This document shows, piece by piece, positions 1 through 10,700 of a stretch of DNA of 64,000 bases. The position numbers and the translations under genes were made by a program. Positions within the stretch are counted from its first letter, which is position 1. The number at the start of each line of letters is the position of its first letter. This stretch comes from Taxawa tesnikishii (nom. ined.) (Eukaryota; Ascomycota; Dothideomycetes; Dothideales): the NCBI GenBank assembly GCA_030247885.1, contig JAPDRO010000026.1:434001-498000 (forward strand), read 5' to 3'. The notes beneath the pieces were generated by a model that saw only the letters and a list, made by a program, of their open reading frames with translations, was not told where the DNA came from and searched no databases.

Positions 1-482
1 AGCCTGTTTTGGCTGAACGAATAATGATTCTAGCGTGTCGTCTAGGCTGCATGCCTACTCGAGTAGACTAGAATATCTTAGGGGTGTTCAATTAGTGTGC
101 ACCGCCCCACAACATCCTGTACGAGGAACATTCTCTCATCACCATCATCATCAGCAGAGTCAGCTGTGTTTTTATACAAATCATCGTGTTTTGTGCGATT
201 TAGAGTAGGAGTAAAAGTGGTGGCGCAGCATACCAGGTTTCTTGTCTCATGGATTCGCGTTCTCGCTTTCTTGGGCTTTCGTCAGCCAAGGAAGTCGTTC
301 CTTGCTTTCAAGATCAGCAACAGCGTTGAGCACGACCACCTGCCACCAGATGCCAGACTATATCATGTGTGGCTTCTCAATTCGACCGGACAGATACATC
401 CCTCATACTCCTATCTCTCTCCCTCTTCCTTAGCATCAACAACCACAACTTACTCAAACGAACCACACACAACCAAAGCACA
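1..482. other. No gene recognised
   Basis: I see no convincing protein in this stretch. Open frames on the plus strand are low in complexity (Ser/Thr/Pro-rich) and overlap one another. The last 100 bases, rich in CAA/ACA and C/T, look like a promoter or 5' leader for the small gene whose ATG is at 483. Confidence 0.5.
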
Positions 483-828
483 ATGGGTCTCATGTGGACG
501 AAGGGTTTTGGTGGCAGACATGCTGGTATGTGCAGGTCTCTTCTCTGTCGCGGGAAGTTCCATCTCCGGACCAGCAACCTTTCCTTCTATCCTCCTGCCT
601 CATCCACATCTTACCAGTTCCTGCACCTCTCACAAGCATACTGCCCCCTCAATAATCCTCTATCACTTTCCCGATGAGCAACAGCGAGCTTAACCCAGTT
701 CATCTTTCCGCTGCTGGTCCTGCGCGCTATACTGACTACGACCAGGCGGCGGCGTTGTCGTCGACAAGAACGGCGTCCGTAGAGCGCCTTTCAGATTCAG
801 TCTCGGCCGGTTCAGCTGTTTCCGTTAA
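483..828 (+). CDS. Small split gene, 41-residue protein (candidate)
   Basis: I do not recognise a family. Exon 1 is 483-525 with a good start context (CACAATGG). It is followed by a GTATGT donor at 526, a CTGAC branch point near 731 and a CAG acceptor at 745. Exon 2 is 746-828 and ends in TAA. The join is in phase and gives a glycine-rich start (GGRHAGGGVVVD), then a basic, aromatic tail (APFRFSLGRFSCFR). The 220 bp intron is long for this genome. A second model, 674-940, overlaps exon 2 in another frame with equally good splice signals, so at most one is likely to be the main product; the second intron could instead lie in the 3' UTR of this gene. The codon pattern GVVVDKNGVRR looks protein-like, but no function can be given. 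Confidence 0.4.
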
Positions 829-940
829 ACTCATCTCTTGTAGAGACAAGGAAGTCATGACGGAAGTGAGTTGTTTGGTGTCTGGATTGAAGGGTGATGA
901 AAGGGGCTAGGCTAACTGCGTGTAGGACGCTTCATCGTGA
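674..940 (+). CDS. Alternative small split gene, 68-residue protein (candidate)
   Basis: This model starts at ATG 674 and has an intron at 866-925 with GTGAGT donor, GCTAAC branch point and TAG acceptor, which is textbook for filamentous fungi. The second exon (926-940) adds only four residues and a stop. The protein is rich in Ser, Ala and Val, with no domain I can name. It overlaps the 483-828 model in a different frame. The intron is probably real; whether it interrupts coding sequence or a 3' UTR is open. Confidence 0.25.
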
Positions 941-1406
941 CGGCTGACGCGAATACCAATGCGAAGGGATTGACGGGGAAGAACGACGATACCAGAATGC
1001 AATGATGTGGGCAAGGGGATTGTTTGGGTGCAATGGTGCAGACTGAAGCGGCTCAGGAAGGCGACGGTGCGGGAGATACCTACGACTTGTACTATTATCA
1101 CGACGACATGATACTCTAATGTGTTTTTGAATCTATTCTTCAGACTGTGCTCGTGTGACAACAATCCGCTCAAGTGTGCCTGTCTTCATTATCAGGTACA
1201 GCATGGCACGTGGCCCTGGAGACCCTGAAATCATCCCGACGTAGTCTTTTGCTCGACGGTACAGCTGCTACAAAACATCAAGCACCGCGTAAAGCATTCA
1301 GTCCTTCCTTTCATTCACTGTCTTCGCAAGAACCTGATCCTCTGCAGTGCTCTGCCCAAACCAGACCCCCGCCCGGGAGCCATACGCTCCCTCTGTATCT
1401 ATCCAA
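941..1406. other. Intergenic, likely promoter of the F-box gene
   Basis: No open frame here looks like a gene. The final 100 bases are C/T-rich, as is common just upstream of fungal start codons. Confidence 0.4.
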
Positions 1407-2666
1407 ATGGCCAGACTTGAAGGACTCCCCGATGAGCTGAAGCTCTATATCATCTCTTTCTTGAAAACCGAGACAACAGCATCGCAAAAGGCTAGTCGCG
1501 CAGCAGCACCTCCTGCCTCAGCCGAAGAGCTACACCCGCCACTCAAAAGCGTTTCTCTGCTTTCGCACGACTGGCGTCGCATCGTGTCGCCCTTGGTTTT
1601 CTCTCATCTTCAAATCAAACTCACAGCACGATCGGTCGACATGGTGCAAAGGGATCTTACTAGATTCCTAGATTTCGTCGAGCCGAAAGGCCTCGCTGCC
1701 AAGGTCGGCTCCGTGGTTGTGTCCACCAAGGAGGCAATAAATCCGCACTCCTACAAAGAAGACATCTTCGACTTCTGGAAGTTACTCATGAACGCATGTG
1801 ATCCGAAACGGATCAGTATCGTAGCACCGCCAATCACGCTTGCTTGCTTGACTTGCAGCGGTACTATATATCGTACCGACGAGTGGGCATTTCCTGAGAC
1901 GGCATTGCAAGCCTTGTCTCTGTCAGACCCGTACCCTCCTGGCCCAAGAGAAAGGAGCAACAGTCCCAAAGACGGTATCTTCTGGCTTCGCTACTGGCGG
2001 CACACGGAACTCAGCGACGGCTCGTTTCTCCAAGCGTACGCCACATACGAGTACTTCCACAAACAGCCTCCCTCAATACTCCAGAGCGCATTTCTCGACC
2101 AATTCGATCTATCAAACGCTCACGAGACGACGAAGTCATACCATGCCGTGTTCCCCTTCAAGTCATACTTTGACAGATTTCCTAGTCCTACGTGGCAATG
2201 CGGGCGTTTGTGCGTCACGCTAGCCCCCAGTCCTGACGATAAGAGGCTTGACGATCCAGACTATATCGGCAAGGTCGATCTCAGTGATTGTTGGCGCGAG
2301 ATCGAACAGATCTACTTCAGACTGACCAACCCCATGGGCCCAGTGTTCTGGTGTTACAACCCCTATTTACGGCACTTCACGTCTGGAGATATAGGCTATG
2401 AGTTTGTCAGGGAACTATTGGATCGACAGTTTGAGCAGCTGAAGCCTCTAGGGTGGGAGAAGACTGGCGAGGGAACGTGGAGTATTACGGAAACGGGCAA
2501 AGAGTTAAGACGATGTGAATGGCTCGGCCAGAACCCCGATCAAGAGCTGCCCCGCAATACACTGCTCGCGCAACATAAGATATTGACCTGGACAAGACGC
2601 CGGGAAACGCCACAGGTAAGGAAGACCGGCAATCCAAGATCTCTCCGTGACAATAACGACGTGTGA
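1407..2666 (+). CDS. F-box-like protein, 419 residues
   Basis: The N-terminus carries an F-box-like helix set: LPDELKLYIISFL at about residues 6-18, followed by a Leu/Ser/His segment ending SHDWRRIVSPLVF near residues 55-70, the usual spacing in fungal F-box proteins. By family knowledge it would bind Skp1 and act as the substrate adaptor of an SCF ubiquitin ligase. The rest has no repeat I recognise as the substrate-binding part. I chose ATG 1407 (context ATCCAAATGG) over an in-frame start at 1347 because the F-box should lie close to the N-terminus. The C-terminal end is less sure: CAG|GTAAGG at about 2614 could be a donor that replaces the last ~18 residues. It converges on the hydrolase gene with 16 bp between stop codons. 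Confidence 0.75.
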   Translation: MARLEGLPDELKLYIISFLKTETTASQKASRAAAPPASAEELHPPLKSVSLLSHDWRRIVSPLVFSHLQIKLTARSVDMVQRDLTRFLDFVEPKGLAAKVGSVVVSTKEAINPHSYKEDIFDFWKLLMNACDPKRISIVAPPITLACLTCSGTIYRTDEWAFPETALQALSLSDPYPPGPRERSNSPKDGIFWLRYWRHTELSDGSFLQAYATYEYFHKQPPSILQSAFLDQFDLSNAHETTKSYHAVFPFKSYFDRFPSPTWQCGRLCVTLAPSPDDKRLDDPDYIGKVDLSDCWREIEQIYFRLTNPMGPVFWCYNPYLRHFTSGDIGYEFVRELLDRQFEQLKPLGWEKTGEGTWSITETGKELRRCEWLGQNPDQELPRNTLLAQHKILTWTRRRETPQVRKTGNPRSLRDNNDV

Positions 2667-2682
2667 CGAGAAGCGGCCTGCA

Positions 2683-4069
2683 TCAGAGCCTTGCTGAGAT
2701 CCACTCTTCGATGACCTTGGTGCCCTGCCCCTTTTCTTTGTATCCTAGGAAAGCATCGATAAGGAAGTCTTCATGGCAGACACCAGGCTATCTCACGTCA
2801 GCAAACAAGCTTTCCCTCTTTGCAGCAAAGCATTCACGAATCGACGGGGGATCAGCTCACCGTTCTGACGTATTGCGTATTGGGGTGGGCGTTCTTGAAC
2901 TTCTCGTAGAATGCCTCGATGGAATCGATCAGCACCTCTCCGCCGCCGCCCCAAACCAAGACTTCCCGAATCACGCGTTCGGAGCCATGGAACCAGGACT
3001 CGTCGGCCAAAATCGGTTGGTTGTAGTTATCCAATGGCGCGGACCCTGCTCGGCACGAAAGGTCCCGTTAGCACAACGTGTTGCGTTTCCAGGTCGGAGA
3101 ATTGCGTACCCAAGAATGCACCGCCCCATCTGCTGGCGATGCTTCGGGGCAGAAAGTCTGTGTGGTAATTCCTGGACCAGCTCGGGTCGTCGGTCGCAAA
3201 CTTGACCCATGGACTTATGAGGACGGCTCCTCGGAATGGCTCGGTCAATACGGGGCGGATCGAGACGTCGGGGTGCGGGTGGAGGAGATGGGACAGCAGA
3301 CCCAGGACCAGATTAGCGCCTGCAGAGTCGCCTGCAAGAATTATCTGCAACGCATGAGCGCCCGATCTGGTGTCGTCGTCGAGACAAAGAACTTACATCG
3401 CTTGGCGTCCTGCCTCCCTTGAGCAAGTAATCGACAAGCTCGACTGTCTGGTTCAGCTGCCTGGGATACTGGCCCTCGGGTGCCGTGGTGTAATCGAGCA
3501 GGACGATGCTCAGAGAGTATCTCTCGTTCAGCGTCTTCTCCAAGTCGAACAGCCATCGGCAGTGTCCCGCGTTGGCGTGCAGCACGTAGCCACCACCTGC
3601 GAGAGGTCAGATGGGCGCCCCCACCCTTTCGGCCTTGCGCCGTGCGTTTTCTATCGTTTCCGCAACCCACCGTGCAGGTACACGAGCACCTTTTCCTTCT
3701 TCTTGGCGCCGATCCAATGCGCTTTGCACCCATCGCTCAGGACGATGCTGTCGGGCTGGAAGTTTTCCTTTTGGCGAGGTCGCGGTAGTTTTGCTCGGTG
3801 GTGGCATCTAGCCACTTCTCTTGGGCTAGATTGAGCGAGCCGAGCTGGGTGCGTAGAGCGGCGTAGAAGACGTCTTTGAAGACACTCGGAGGCTTGGTGC
3901 CGGTGCGTATGGGCGTCGTGAGCAGCTGGGCCAAGGCGGTGAGGACTGAAGGATACGGAGAGTCAGAATCTTGGAGGAGGGGTGACGAGGCAGGGGAGGA
4001 TGTACGCGTCTTCATCAAGACAGGCACGACTGTCAGTTTGTCCATGATGGTTGGTTGAACTGGCGCCAT
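2683..4069 (-). CDS. HSL-type alpha/beta hydrolase (esterase/lipase), 374 residues, one apparent frameshift
   Basis: Five exons: 4069-3671, 3596-3397, 3344-3110, 3045-2861 and 2787-2683. All introns are GT-AG (52-74 bp), several with CTGAC or GCTAAC branch points. The product has the hormone-sensitive-lipase signature: HGGGY oxyanion motif at about residue 132, GDSAG with nucleophile Ser at about 207, a likely acidic residue in EVLID at about 319, and catalytic His in CHED at about 345. It should hydrolyse carboxylic esters of small or lipid substrates; the natural substrate cannot be told. The frame is broken within exon 1 at an A run on the coding strand (plus-strand TTTT 3763-3766). One extra base there restores LAKR..FQPD, and the five exons then sum to 1125 nt, a multiple of three. 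I read this as a sequence error rather than a dead gene. Confidence 0.82.
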
Positions 4070-4919
4070 CTTGTTTTTGCTGTGGTAGACTGAAGACTGA
4101 GGGGAAGCTATGGAGCCACGAAACTGCCTCTTGGGGACATCCGGGGATGGGGAATCTAGCTTCTTATCTCTATGACAGCTGAGCGCAACTGGGCAGAGTA
4201 TTAATAGCCCTCCACGGCTGGAGCGTAGTTAAGGGGAGTTGGGCCGTCCGTGTTATGCGTCGCAAAGCGTGGGCTGATGGGAGTGGCATCATGGCCGAGA
4301 ATGGCCTTCCCGCGCTGATGCACCGCCGTAGGATCCAGGGCTTGGTGTGCCTGGAGGAGACGAAGCTGTCTTTGAAGGCCTTCCAGCCGACTCAAGCAGT
4401 TCCTCTCTCTCTTCCCCTCTCTCTCTCTCTCTCTCTTTCGCCTGTCTCCCCCGCACCTGGTTGGTGGGCTAGAAAAGCAAATGCGGTGTTGCAGAGCAGG
4501 CGGTTCAAGTCTTGGTGGTGGTTAGGTGAGACTGAGACTGCAATGTTACCGGCCCAGTGTCAGCTTTGCTTTTGTGCGGCGTCCTCGGGCTGTTGCGACA
4601 AGAGCTGCCAAGAGATTTCGTTTGCATGTGTTGAAGGGCCTGAGCACTCGCCGTGAGATGGTTTCCGTGTTCTGCGTTCACTTGGTGGTTCGCAGCAAGC
4701 CGCGGTTCCCTCAGTCCGGACTCCACAGTATGATGCTAGTTGGGTAGTAGTGGTAGTAGTACAGTACAATCACAGCAGCGAGACAGCCGCTAAGAAGTTC
4801 CCGACGTTTCGCATCTTCTGCATCCTCCGCGTGTCTGCCATGTCCCGCATGACTCGGCACCTTCCCACGTCTCCTCTCTGACTGACTGATTCAGTGCTGT
4901 TCCATCAGCGCGACACAAC
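4070..4919. other. Divergent promoter region between hydrolase and bZIP gene
   Basis: There is no gene I can support. The region separates two divergently transcribed genes and must hold both promoters. It contains a CT microsatellite at 4402-4437 and a TAG/TGG-rich patch near 4741-4765. Confidence 0.5.
4402..4437. repeat. CT-rich microsatellite
   Basis: An imperfect (CT)n tract interrupted once by CCCC. Pyrimidine tracts of this kind are common in fungal promoters. I see no other function. Confidence 0.8.
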
Positions 4920-4947
4920 ATGAATCCCCAGTCCTTGCAGCAGCGGC

Positions 4948-4978
<31 letters not shown>

Positions 4979-6990
4979 GCAGCAGCAGCAACCACCACCA
5001 CCACCACCACCACCACCACCACCACCACCACCACAGTACAGCCAGTCCCCGCCCACGCCAAACGACATCACCCAACCACCAGACCAACCCCAACAGCCCC
5101 AACAAACCTACGTCCCCGTCGCCAATGGCCGCAAGCGCAAGGCCGACGGCGCGCCCTCCTCGCGCGGCGTCGCGAACCTGACCCCCGAGCAGCTGGCCAA
5201 GAAGCGCGCCAACGACCGCGAAGCCCAGCGCGCCATCCGCGAGCGAACGAAGAACCAGATCGAAAGCCTGGAGAGAAGGATCAGGGAACTCGAGTCCCAG
5301 CAGCCGTTCCAGGAACTCCAGAATGCGCTGAGGATCAAGGACCACGTGCTGCAGGAGAACGAGGAACTCAAGAGGAGGTTGGCGAGTGTTGCCGCCTTGG
5401 TGCAGCCGTGGGCGGCGGGCGCGCCAGGTCCGGGCGGAGCTGTGGGCGGTGGGGGTGGTGCGGCGCAGGGGCAGGGGCAGGGGCAGGGTTTGAATGGTGA
5501 GCGTATGTATCTTCTAAGCTTGCGTTGTCCAAAGAGGAGGAAGTCATGCGGGTGCGATTGTGTGCCCAGACGCCCGCTCCATAGGTGCAGTTATGGGCCG
5601 GCCAACACGACACTGACCGCTGAGGGCATATTGGCTGCAACGATGTTTCTCTGACCGGCTTGGTTCCCGATCTTACTAGGCATTTGCTGACTTGTGAAGA
5701 TTTAGCGGCAGTCACGGCACAGCAGAGCCCACTCCCTCTGCCCACACAGTCTCCCGCGCCCTATCCCCAGCCAGGACCGGTAGCGTACGAAACTCCGCAG
5801 GCATTTCCGCAACACAACCTCCATCCAGATCTGCGTAGCACAAGCCAGCCGTCGCCGAACACTCCCGGAGCGGCACCTGCCGAGTACAAATCACCAGTGC
5901 CGACGTCCAATGGATGGTCTCCTGCACAGGCTCCGATGTATCAGCAGCAACTAGCACCCGCTGCCCCAACGGAGTACAACCAGGCCAGCGACCGCCGAGC
6001 GGTGAATTTCATCATGAACAACGAACGACAAAACAACGCCCTCATCGCCTCTCCGTCTCGGCCTCCATCTTCTCTCGACCAGCAACAACAACAATTCGTC
6101 CCCATCTGGCGCCGCCTTCCAATCACCACGCAGCCTACTTGTCCGCTCGACAAGCTCCTTCTCGACTTCCTGGCCGATCGGCGCCAAGCCGCAGCACAAG
6201 GCGCTTCGTCCGCGACTGTCGTCGGGCCCGCCTACCCGTCCATCTCCTCGCTTCTCAACCCCAAGCGATCCGCCAAAGCACATCCGCTAAGCCAGTTCTT
6301 CACCGATATCATGACCACCTTTCCCGATCTGAGCACCCTGCCGGAGCAGGTTGCCGTCATGTTCATCATGTTCCTGATCATGCGCTGGCACGTCGAGCCC
6401 ACGCAGGAGAACTACGATCGCCTGCCCGAATGGGTGCGTCCGACTCGGAGTCAGCTCGAGATCGCGCATCCCGTCTGGGCTGACCACTTACCTTGGTATG
6501 TAAACCTGCCTGTCACGGCTTCCCCCCCCCGTATAACACCGTCCTCCCACCTCTCGTCCTCCTTTCCTTTCTCGGTCAACAACAACAACAACAACACACC
6601 ATCACCATCCCCCACTCCAACAGCAACCGAACTAACGCGTGCTCTCCCACGCAGGCCCGCCATGCGCGACCGCATCGCCCAAGCGCCCCCAAACACCTAC
6701 CCATTCGAGTCCTTCTTCGTCCCCTTCACCACCACGCTCTCGCTCAACTGGCCCTACGACCCCTCGCACGTCCTCCTCGTGCCCACCACCCACGCCCCGG
6801 ACCAGCCCGGACCAGCCCCTCGATGAGCATCGAGAGCCTGATCGCGCTCGCCGCCGAGGACGGGGGCGAACTCGGCATCAACCTCGCCTTCGAGGACCAC
6901 TTGCGCAACCTCGACAACTGGTCCCTCGGCTCGTCGTTCAGGGCCCAGTATCCTGATCTCGCAGAGGGCGTCAGGATCAGGGATCCCTAG
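4920..6990 (+). CDS. bZIP transcription factor with DUF3425 domain, 569 residues, one apparent frameshift
   Basis: Exons are 4920-5496, 5700-6495 and 6655-6990; both introns have good donors (GTGAGC, GTATGT), and the branch sites are CTGAC and CTAAC. The order is polyQ and polyP (residues ~6-38), a basic region and leucine zipper at ~95-150 (KKRANDREAQRAIRERTK, then heptads), a proline/glutamine-rich middle, and a C-terminal DUF3425 domain (LPW|PAMRDRI, TYPFESFF, LSLNWPYDP, FEDHLRNLDNW). By family it is a nuclear DNA-binding regulator; targets are unknown. After WPYDPSHVLLVP the frame is lost. One added base in a C4 run (6816-6819, or 6795-6798) rejoins the DUF3425 end, and the total becomes 1710 nt. 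Without that base the protein would end at 6826 and lose its last ~55 residues. Confidence 0.85.
4938..5034 (+). repeat. CAA/CAG then CCA trinucleotide tracts (polyQ-polyP)
   Basis: A CAA/CAG run encoding about 17 Gln is followed directly by a CCA run encoding about 14 Pro, at the start of the bZIP protein. Such tracts change length by slippage and are common in activation regions. The antisense frames over this tract (poly-Leu, poly-Trp, poly-Gly or poly-Cys) are artefacts. Confidence 0.9.
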
Positions 6991-7735
6991 AGAGAGGCAT
7001 GCATGCGTGTGCGGTGAAGATTTGCAAAAAGGATCGACATGCCCCCTGGGAGGGGTTTGCTTTTTCGAGTTTTGCTGGGGTTTTTTCAGCGCGGCGTTTT
7101 GCAATGGAGAGAGAGAGAGAGAGAGAGAGAAGAGGGCAGCGAAGGCATATACGTCCTTTATTCTTTCTCCCCCTCCCACTTCTCTACCCGTTCTGAATTT
7201 AGGGTTTCCCGATGATGCCGTGCCTTCTGTATGGATTCGCGAAGGCCAGTGTACAGATTATAGCAAAATATGTGGATGGTTTTTAGGTCGCTGCTGCGGC
7301 ATATGCGACTCATATCTTCTTACGGGCAAGAAACGACACACCCCGACGACCAACTGATTTCGTGCTAGACGACCAATGTGCCACGTCCTTTCGTCTCCAT
7401 TTAGCTGTTTGCCAAGCGCTAAAAGCGAGCGAGCATAGGGACCTCCTCGTCCAAACTGCGTGTCACGGTAGAGCTAAACCGCCTGGGTATGTTGGTTATT
7501 ACTTTCATAGGCTACACAAACAAGAGTACAAGAACCATCACAGGAGATAAAGAGACCATCCACGCTATGCAAATACTCCCCAGAGCACCCACATTACCGG
7601 GCCACCGACCCACAAGAACGAGCATAACTGTCAGTCGTCACGATCGTGACCAAACTCGTGTACCTTCCTCCTCACTCTGTCCCTCTTCCTCGACCCTTCC
7701 GCCGACTCCGTCCGACTTTGTTCGTCCTCAGGGTC
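6991..7735. other. Intergenic, between convergent bZIP and VPS13 genes
   Basis: No gene is supported. The region should hold both 3' UTRs. It contains a GA microsatellite at about 7105-7131. Confidence 0.5.
7105..7131. repeat. GA microsatellite
   Basis: An almost perfect (GA)n tract of about 13 units just past the bZIP stop codon, probably in its 3' UTR. Confidence 0.85.
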
Positions 7736-10700
7736 CTAACCTTTGGCATTCCACTTGTCATTGTACGCATTGACCGCAACCGCGACCTGCTTGTAGAACC
7801 AGTTCCTGCTCTGCTCGTCCGCGACAGGGATGAAAGGGCCATTAGTGCCGCCCTTGAAGACGATGCTCATGCCCGTGCGCTCCTTGATGATCGTCTGGAT
7901 GTCCTTGAGCGCGACGTCCCACTCGGTCGTCAGCTTCTTTGTGCGCACGAGCATGATTCCGTTGTAGGTCAGCATGACCATCATCGGGCTTTCGGCGCTG
8001 CCTCGCCCGCCGCCCTGCGATTGTCCGCTCGTCCCGGACGACAGCTCCAGGTGCGCGACGTAGTCCTCGTTGAAGTACTTGCCGTTGTCGAGCGTCTTCA
8101 GCCAGAACTGACCGAGCGCTTCGCGCTGGTCGTACGGGCGCACGATGCCGTCTTGGCCGATGAAGCGCGTCAGACGCACGCGGTCGAGGCCTTCCTGGTC
8201 GAAGACGGTTGTCGTGTTGCGTACGCCTTCCGCCATGTTGGAGGCGAGATCGAGCGCGCCGATAGCGGGCTTGGTGGCGAGACCGAGGAAGCCCTTGCCA
8301 ACGCCCTTGACGAAACCAACGGCGCCTTCCTTCTCGGCACCCTGCAGTGGATGTCTAGCGAGACCACCGATACCGCTTGCCATGCTGCTGGCGAACGCGT
8401 TTCCACCAGAAGTTATACCGTACAGCGCATGCTTTGGTCTGTTGCGAGAGCGAGACATGCGGCGTTGATCCTGGAACTCCTTATCCATCGATGCAGCTGC
8501 GAGACCCTTGCTGATACTGCCGGTGAACTTGGCCATGCTGTCCGAGAAACCAAAGACGCTCTTCTTGACGAAGCTGCTGGCGCCCTTGGCGATACCGATA
8601 CCGAGGTCTTGTGGCCTGTCGGTCATCACCAGACCCTGGTAAGGCTCGTAAAATATGTCTGCAACGCCAGAACTGATGTTGTTGAAGAGACCGACAGGGT
8701 TTCCAAGGAAGTCGGCCGAGCCAAGCACGATGTGCACTTGTCTGAGTGATTCCTGGACGTAGTGGCTCTTAATCGCTGAAACCAATGCGCCGACTGAGAC
8801 ACGGGCATTCTCAAGCATCAGAGCATTGTACCGGATCGGAGCGTCGTTGACATTGCCAATCGACATGGTTAGAACGTTGACAGCGAACATGAACGGGTTG
8901 GAAGACGAGCTTCCAGTATCTTCGGCGTTGATGCGTTCTGTGCGGACAAAGGAGAGATCGAACTGCATTGGCTGAAGGTGCAACAGCTCGAAGTAGATGT
9001 CTTGTCCACCTTGTTCCTGCTTGGGCTCGGGGATGTCGAGATTCTCGTCGCAGAGCTTGCCCTCTCGCTCTTCAGACCAGGAGGCGCCAGGAATCTTGGT
9101 GAAGTCCAGCATGGCAAAGATGAAGTCCTCATCGATTTCGATGGTCATCTGCTGCATCAAGAAGGTGAAGTACTTGATGTAAAGCACACCATATGAGTCG
9201 TCCTTGACTCTTGTTACCGCTGCCTTGAAGACGGGATGCGCCTCCATCTCCTTTCCAGTCTTGGGTACCACGCTTGGATAGAAGATCAATGGGAAAATGC
9301 CACCATAGAGCTGGTTGTCGATCTGGATCCACTTGACGGTTGTAGACACCATCTGATAAAGCTTACTGTCTTTATAGGTGACGTCAATATCCCGCAGAGT
9401 AAGGTAGACAAGTTCGCGCAGCTGGCGGTTGATAAGCGAAACGCCGATACCAGCAAATCGAACTTGGGCCTTGAGAGTGACATCGCTGTCTTGCTCTCTA
9501 ACCTCGAACCCAGTCGAGGTCGACGCGGTCGCCGAGCCAGGCTTCTGCTTGTACAAGCTCTTCGATTGCTTGTAATTCGAGATCTTCAAGGTCTGTGTGG
9601 GACCTTCCGCAACAACGTTGAGGTCGATGATCTTTGCGCGGTTCGCGCCTTGCTCCGAGGGAAGCTTCATAGGGATCAAGTTACCAATCTCTGCGAGCTT
9701 GACATGCCTCTCCTTGCCCCTGGCACTGAGAATGAGATTCTTGTTCTTCGTAGCGGGATAATCCCATGCATATGGCATGATGCTGCGTGGTGGTAGTCGG
9801 TACTTGATCGGCTTCCAGCCAGAGCTGCGGTCCTCTTCGTCCTCGTCGACATTGGGATTGGCTTGCCAGAAGAGGAACTCGACATCGCTCTCGTTGCGCA
9901 TCGAGAAGGGCCAGTGTTTGGTTTCCTTACTGATGTGCAGGAAGATCGTGGCCTGTTCCATAAGGATTTCTACGCGAATAAGCTGCTGTCTCTGGCCAGC
10001 TTTGGCCAATTTGACATGCACGCTGCCAACGTTCGCGATGTTGAATGGTGACGACCAGTTGTTATTGACTCCTGGGAAACATAGACAAAGCTGCTGACCG
10101 GTCGTCTGTCGTAGGAATTTCAACGGGAACAGATCCCCAGGCTTCAGCGTGGTGACATCAGCAGCGCCTGGCTCACGGATGTTGAGATCCTCGGACAGCT
10201 TGTTCTTGACGATGAAGCGAGGCGCGATGGTAACGACCTTCGTCAGTTTGTACTAGAAGGTGTTAATGTCGAACACATAACATTTCTCAACAACATGTCA
10301 AACATACCTTGCCTTCACCCTCCTCCACCGTTAGACCAGCATGCATCTCGGCGCGGCCAGATGACGCCGGTAGAGTGACATCGGTGCTTGAGCCAATGGC
10401 GTCGAAACTGACAGGCTTGCTCCAGTTCGAGTCACCAATCTTGATAAGCGCACGGTTCTTGCGGTCGTCCGTGGGAAAGTTGAACATGAAAGGAATAGAT
10501 TTGCGCATCTCATCGGCATTCGTGAAGGTCCCTTGACCGGCAGCACGGCTCGTGGCTCCGAAGAAGGCCTTACTTGAGACATCAAGCTCCAGGCCTGTCC
10601 TGTTGAGGATGACATAGGGACTGTAGACAGTGATCTTGAAAGCTCCACCACTGTCCGGGACGTTGCTGCGTATTGTCAGCATTCAGGTCAGGCAACACAG

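Noticed and set aside
97-693. 198-codon plus-strand frame at the left edge
   Set aside because: Begins with a non-ATG codon, is of low complexity and overlaps the better-supported split small-gene models.
3046-3109. A second frameshift in the hydrolase gene
   Set aside because: A 64 bp intron with GTACGC donor, GCTAAC branch point and CAG acceptor explains the frame change and gives the family-typical FLGSAPLD.
4905-5345. Minus-strand frame with poly-Trp, poly-Leu and poly-Gly
   Set aside because: It is the antisense of the bZIP polyQ/polyP repeat and has no independent support.
7646-8749. 367-codon plus-strand frame opposite the VPS13 C-terminal exon
   Set aside because: It is a shadow of VPS13 codon structure; the minus strand shows clear VPS13 homology.
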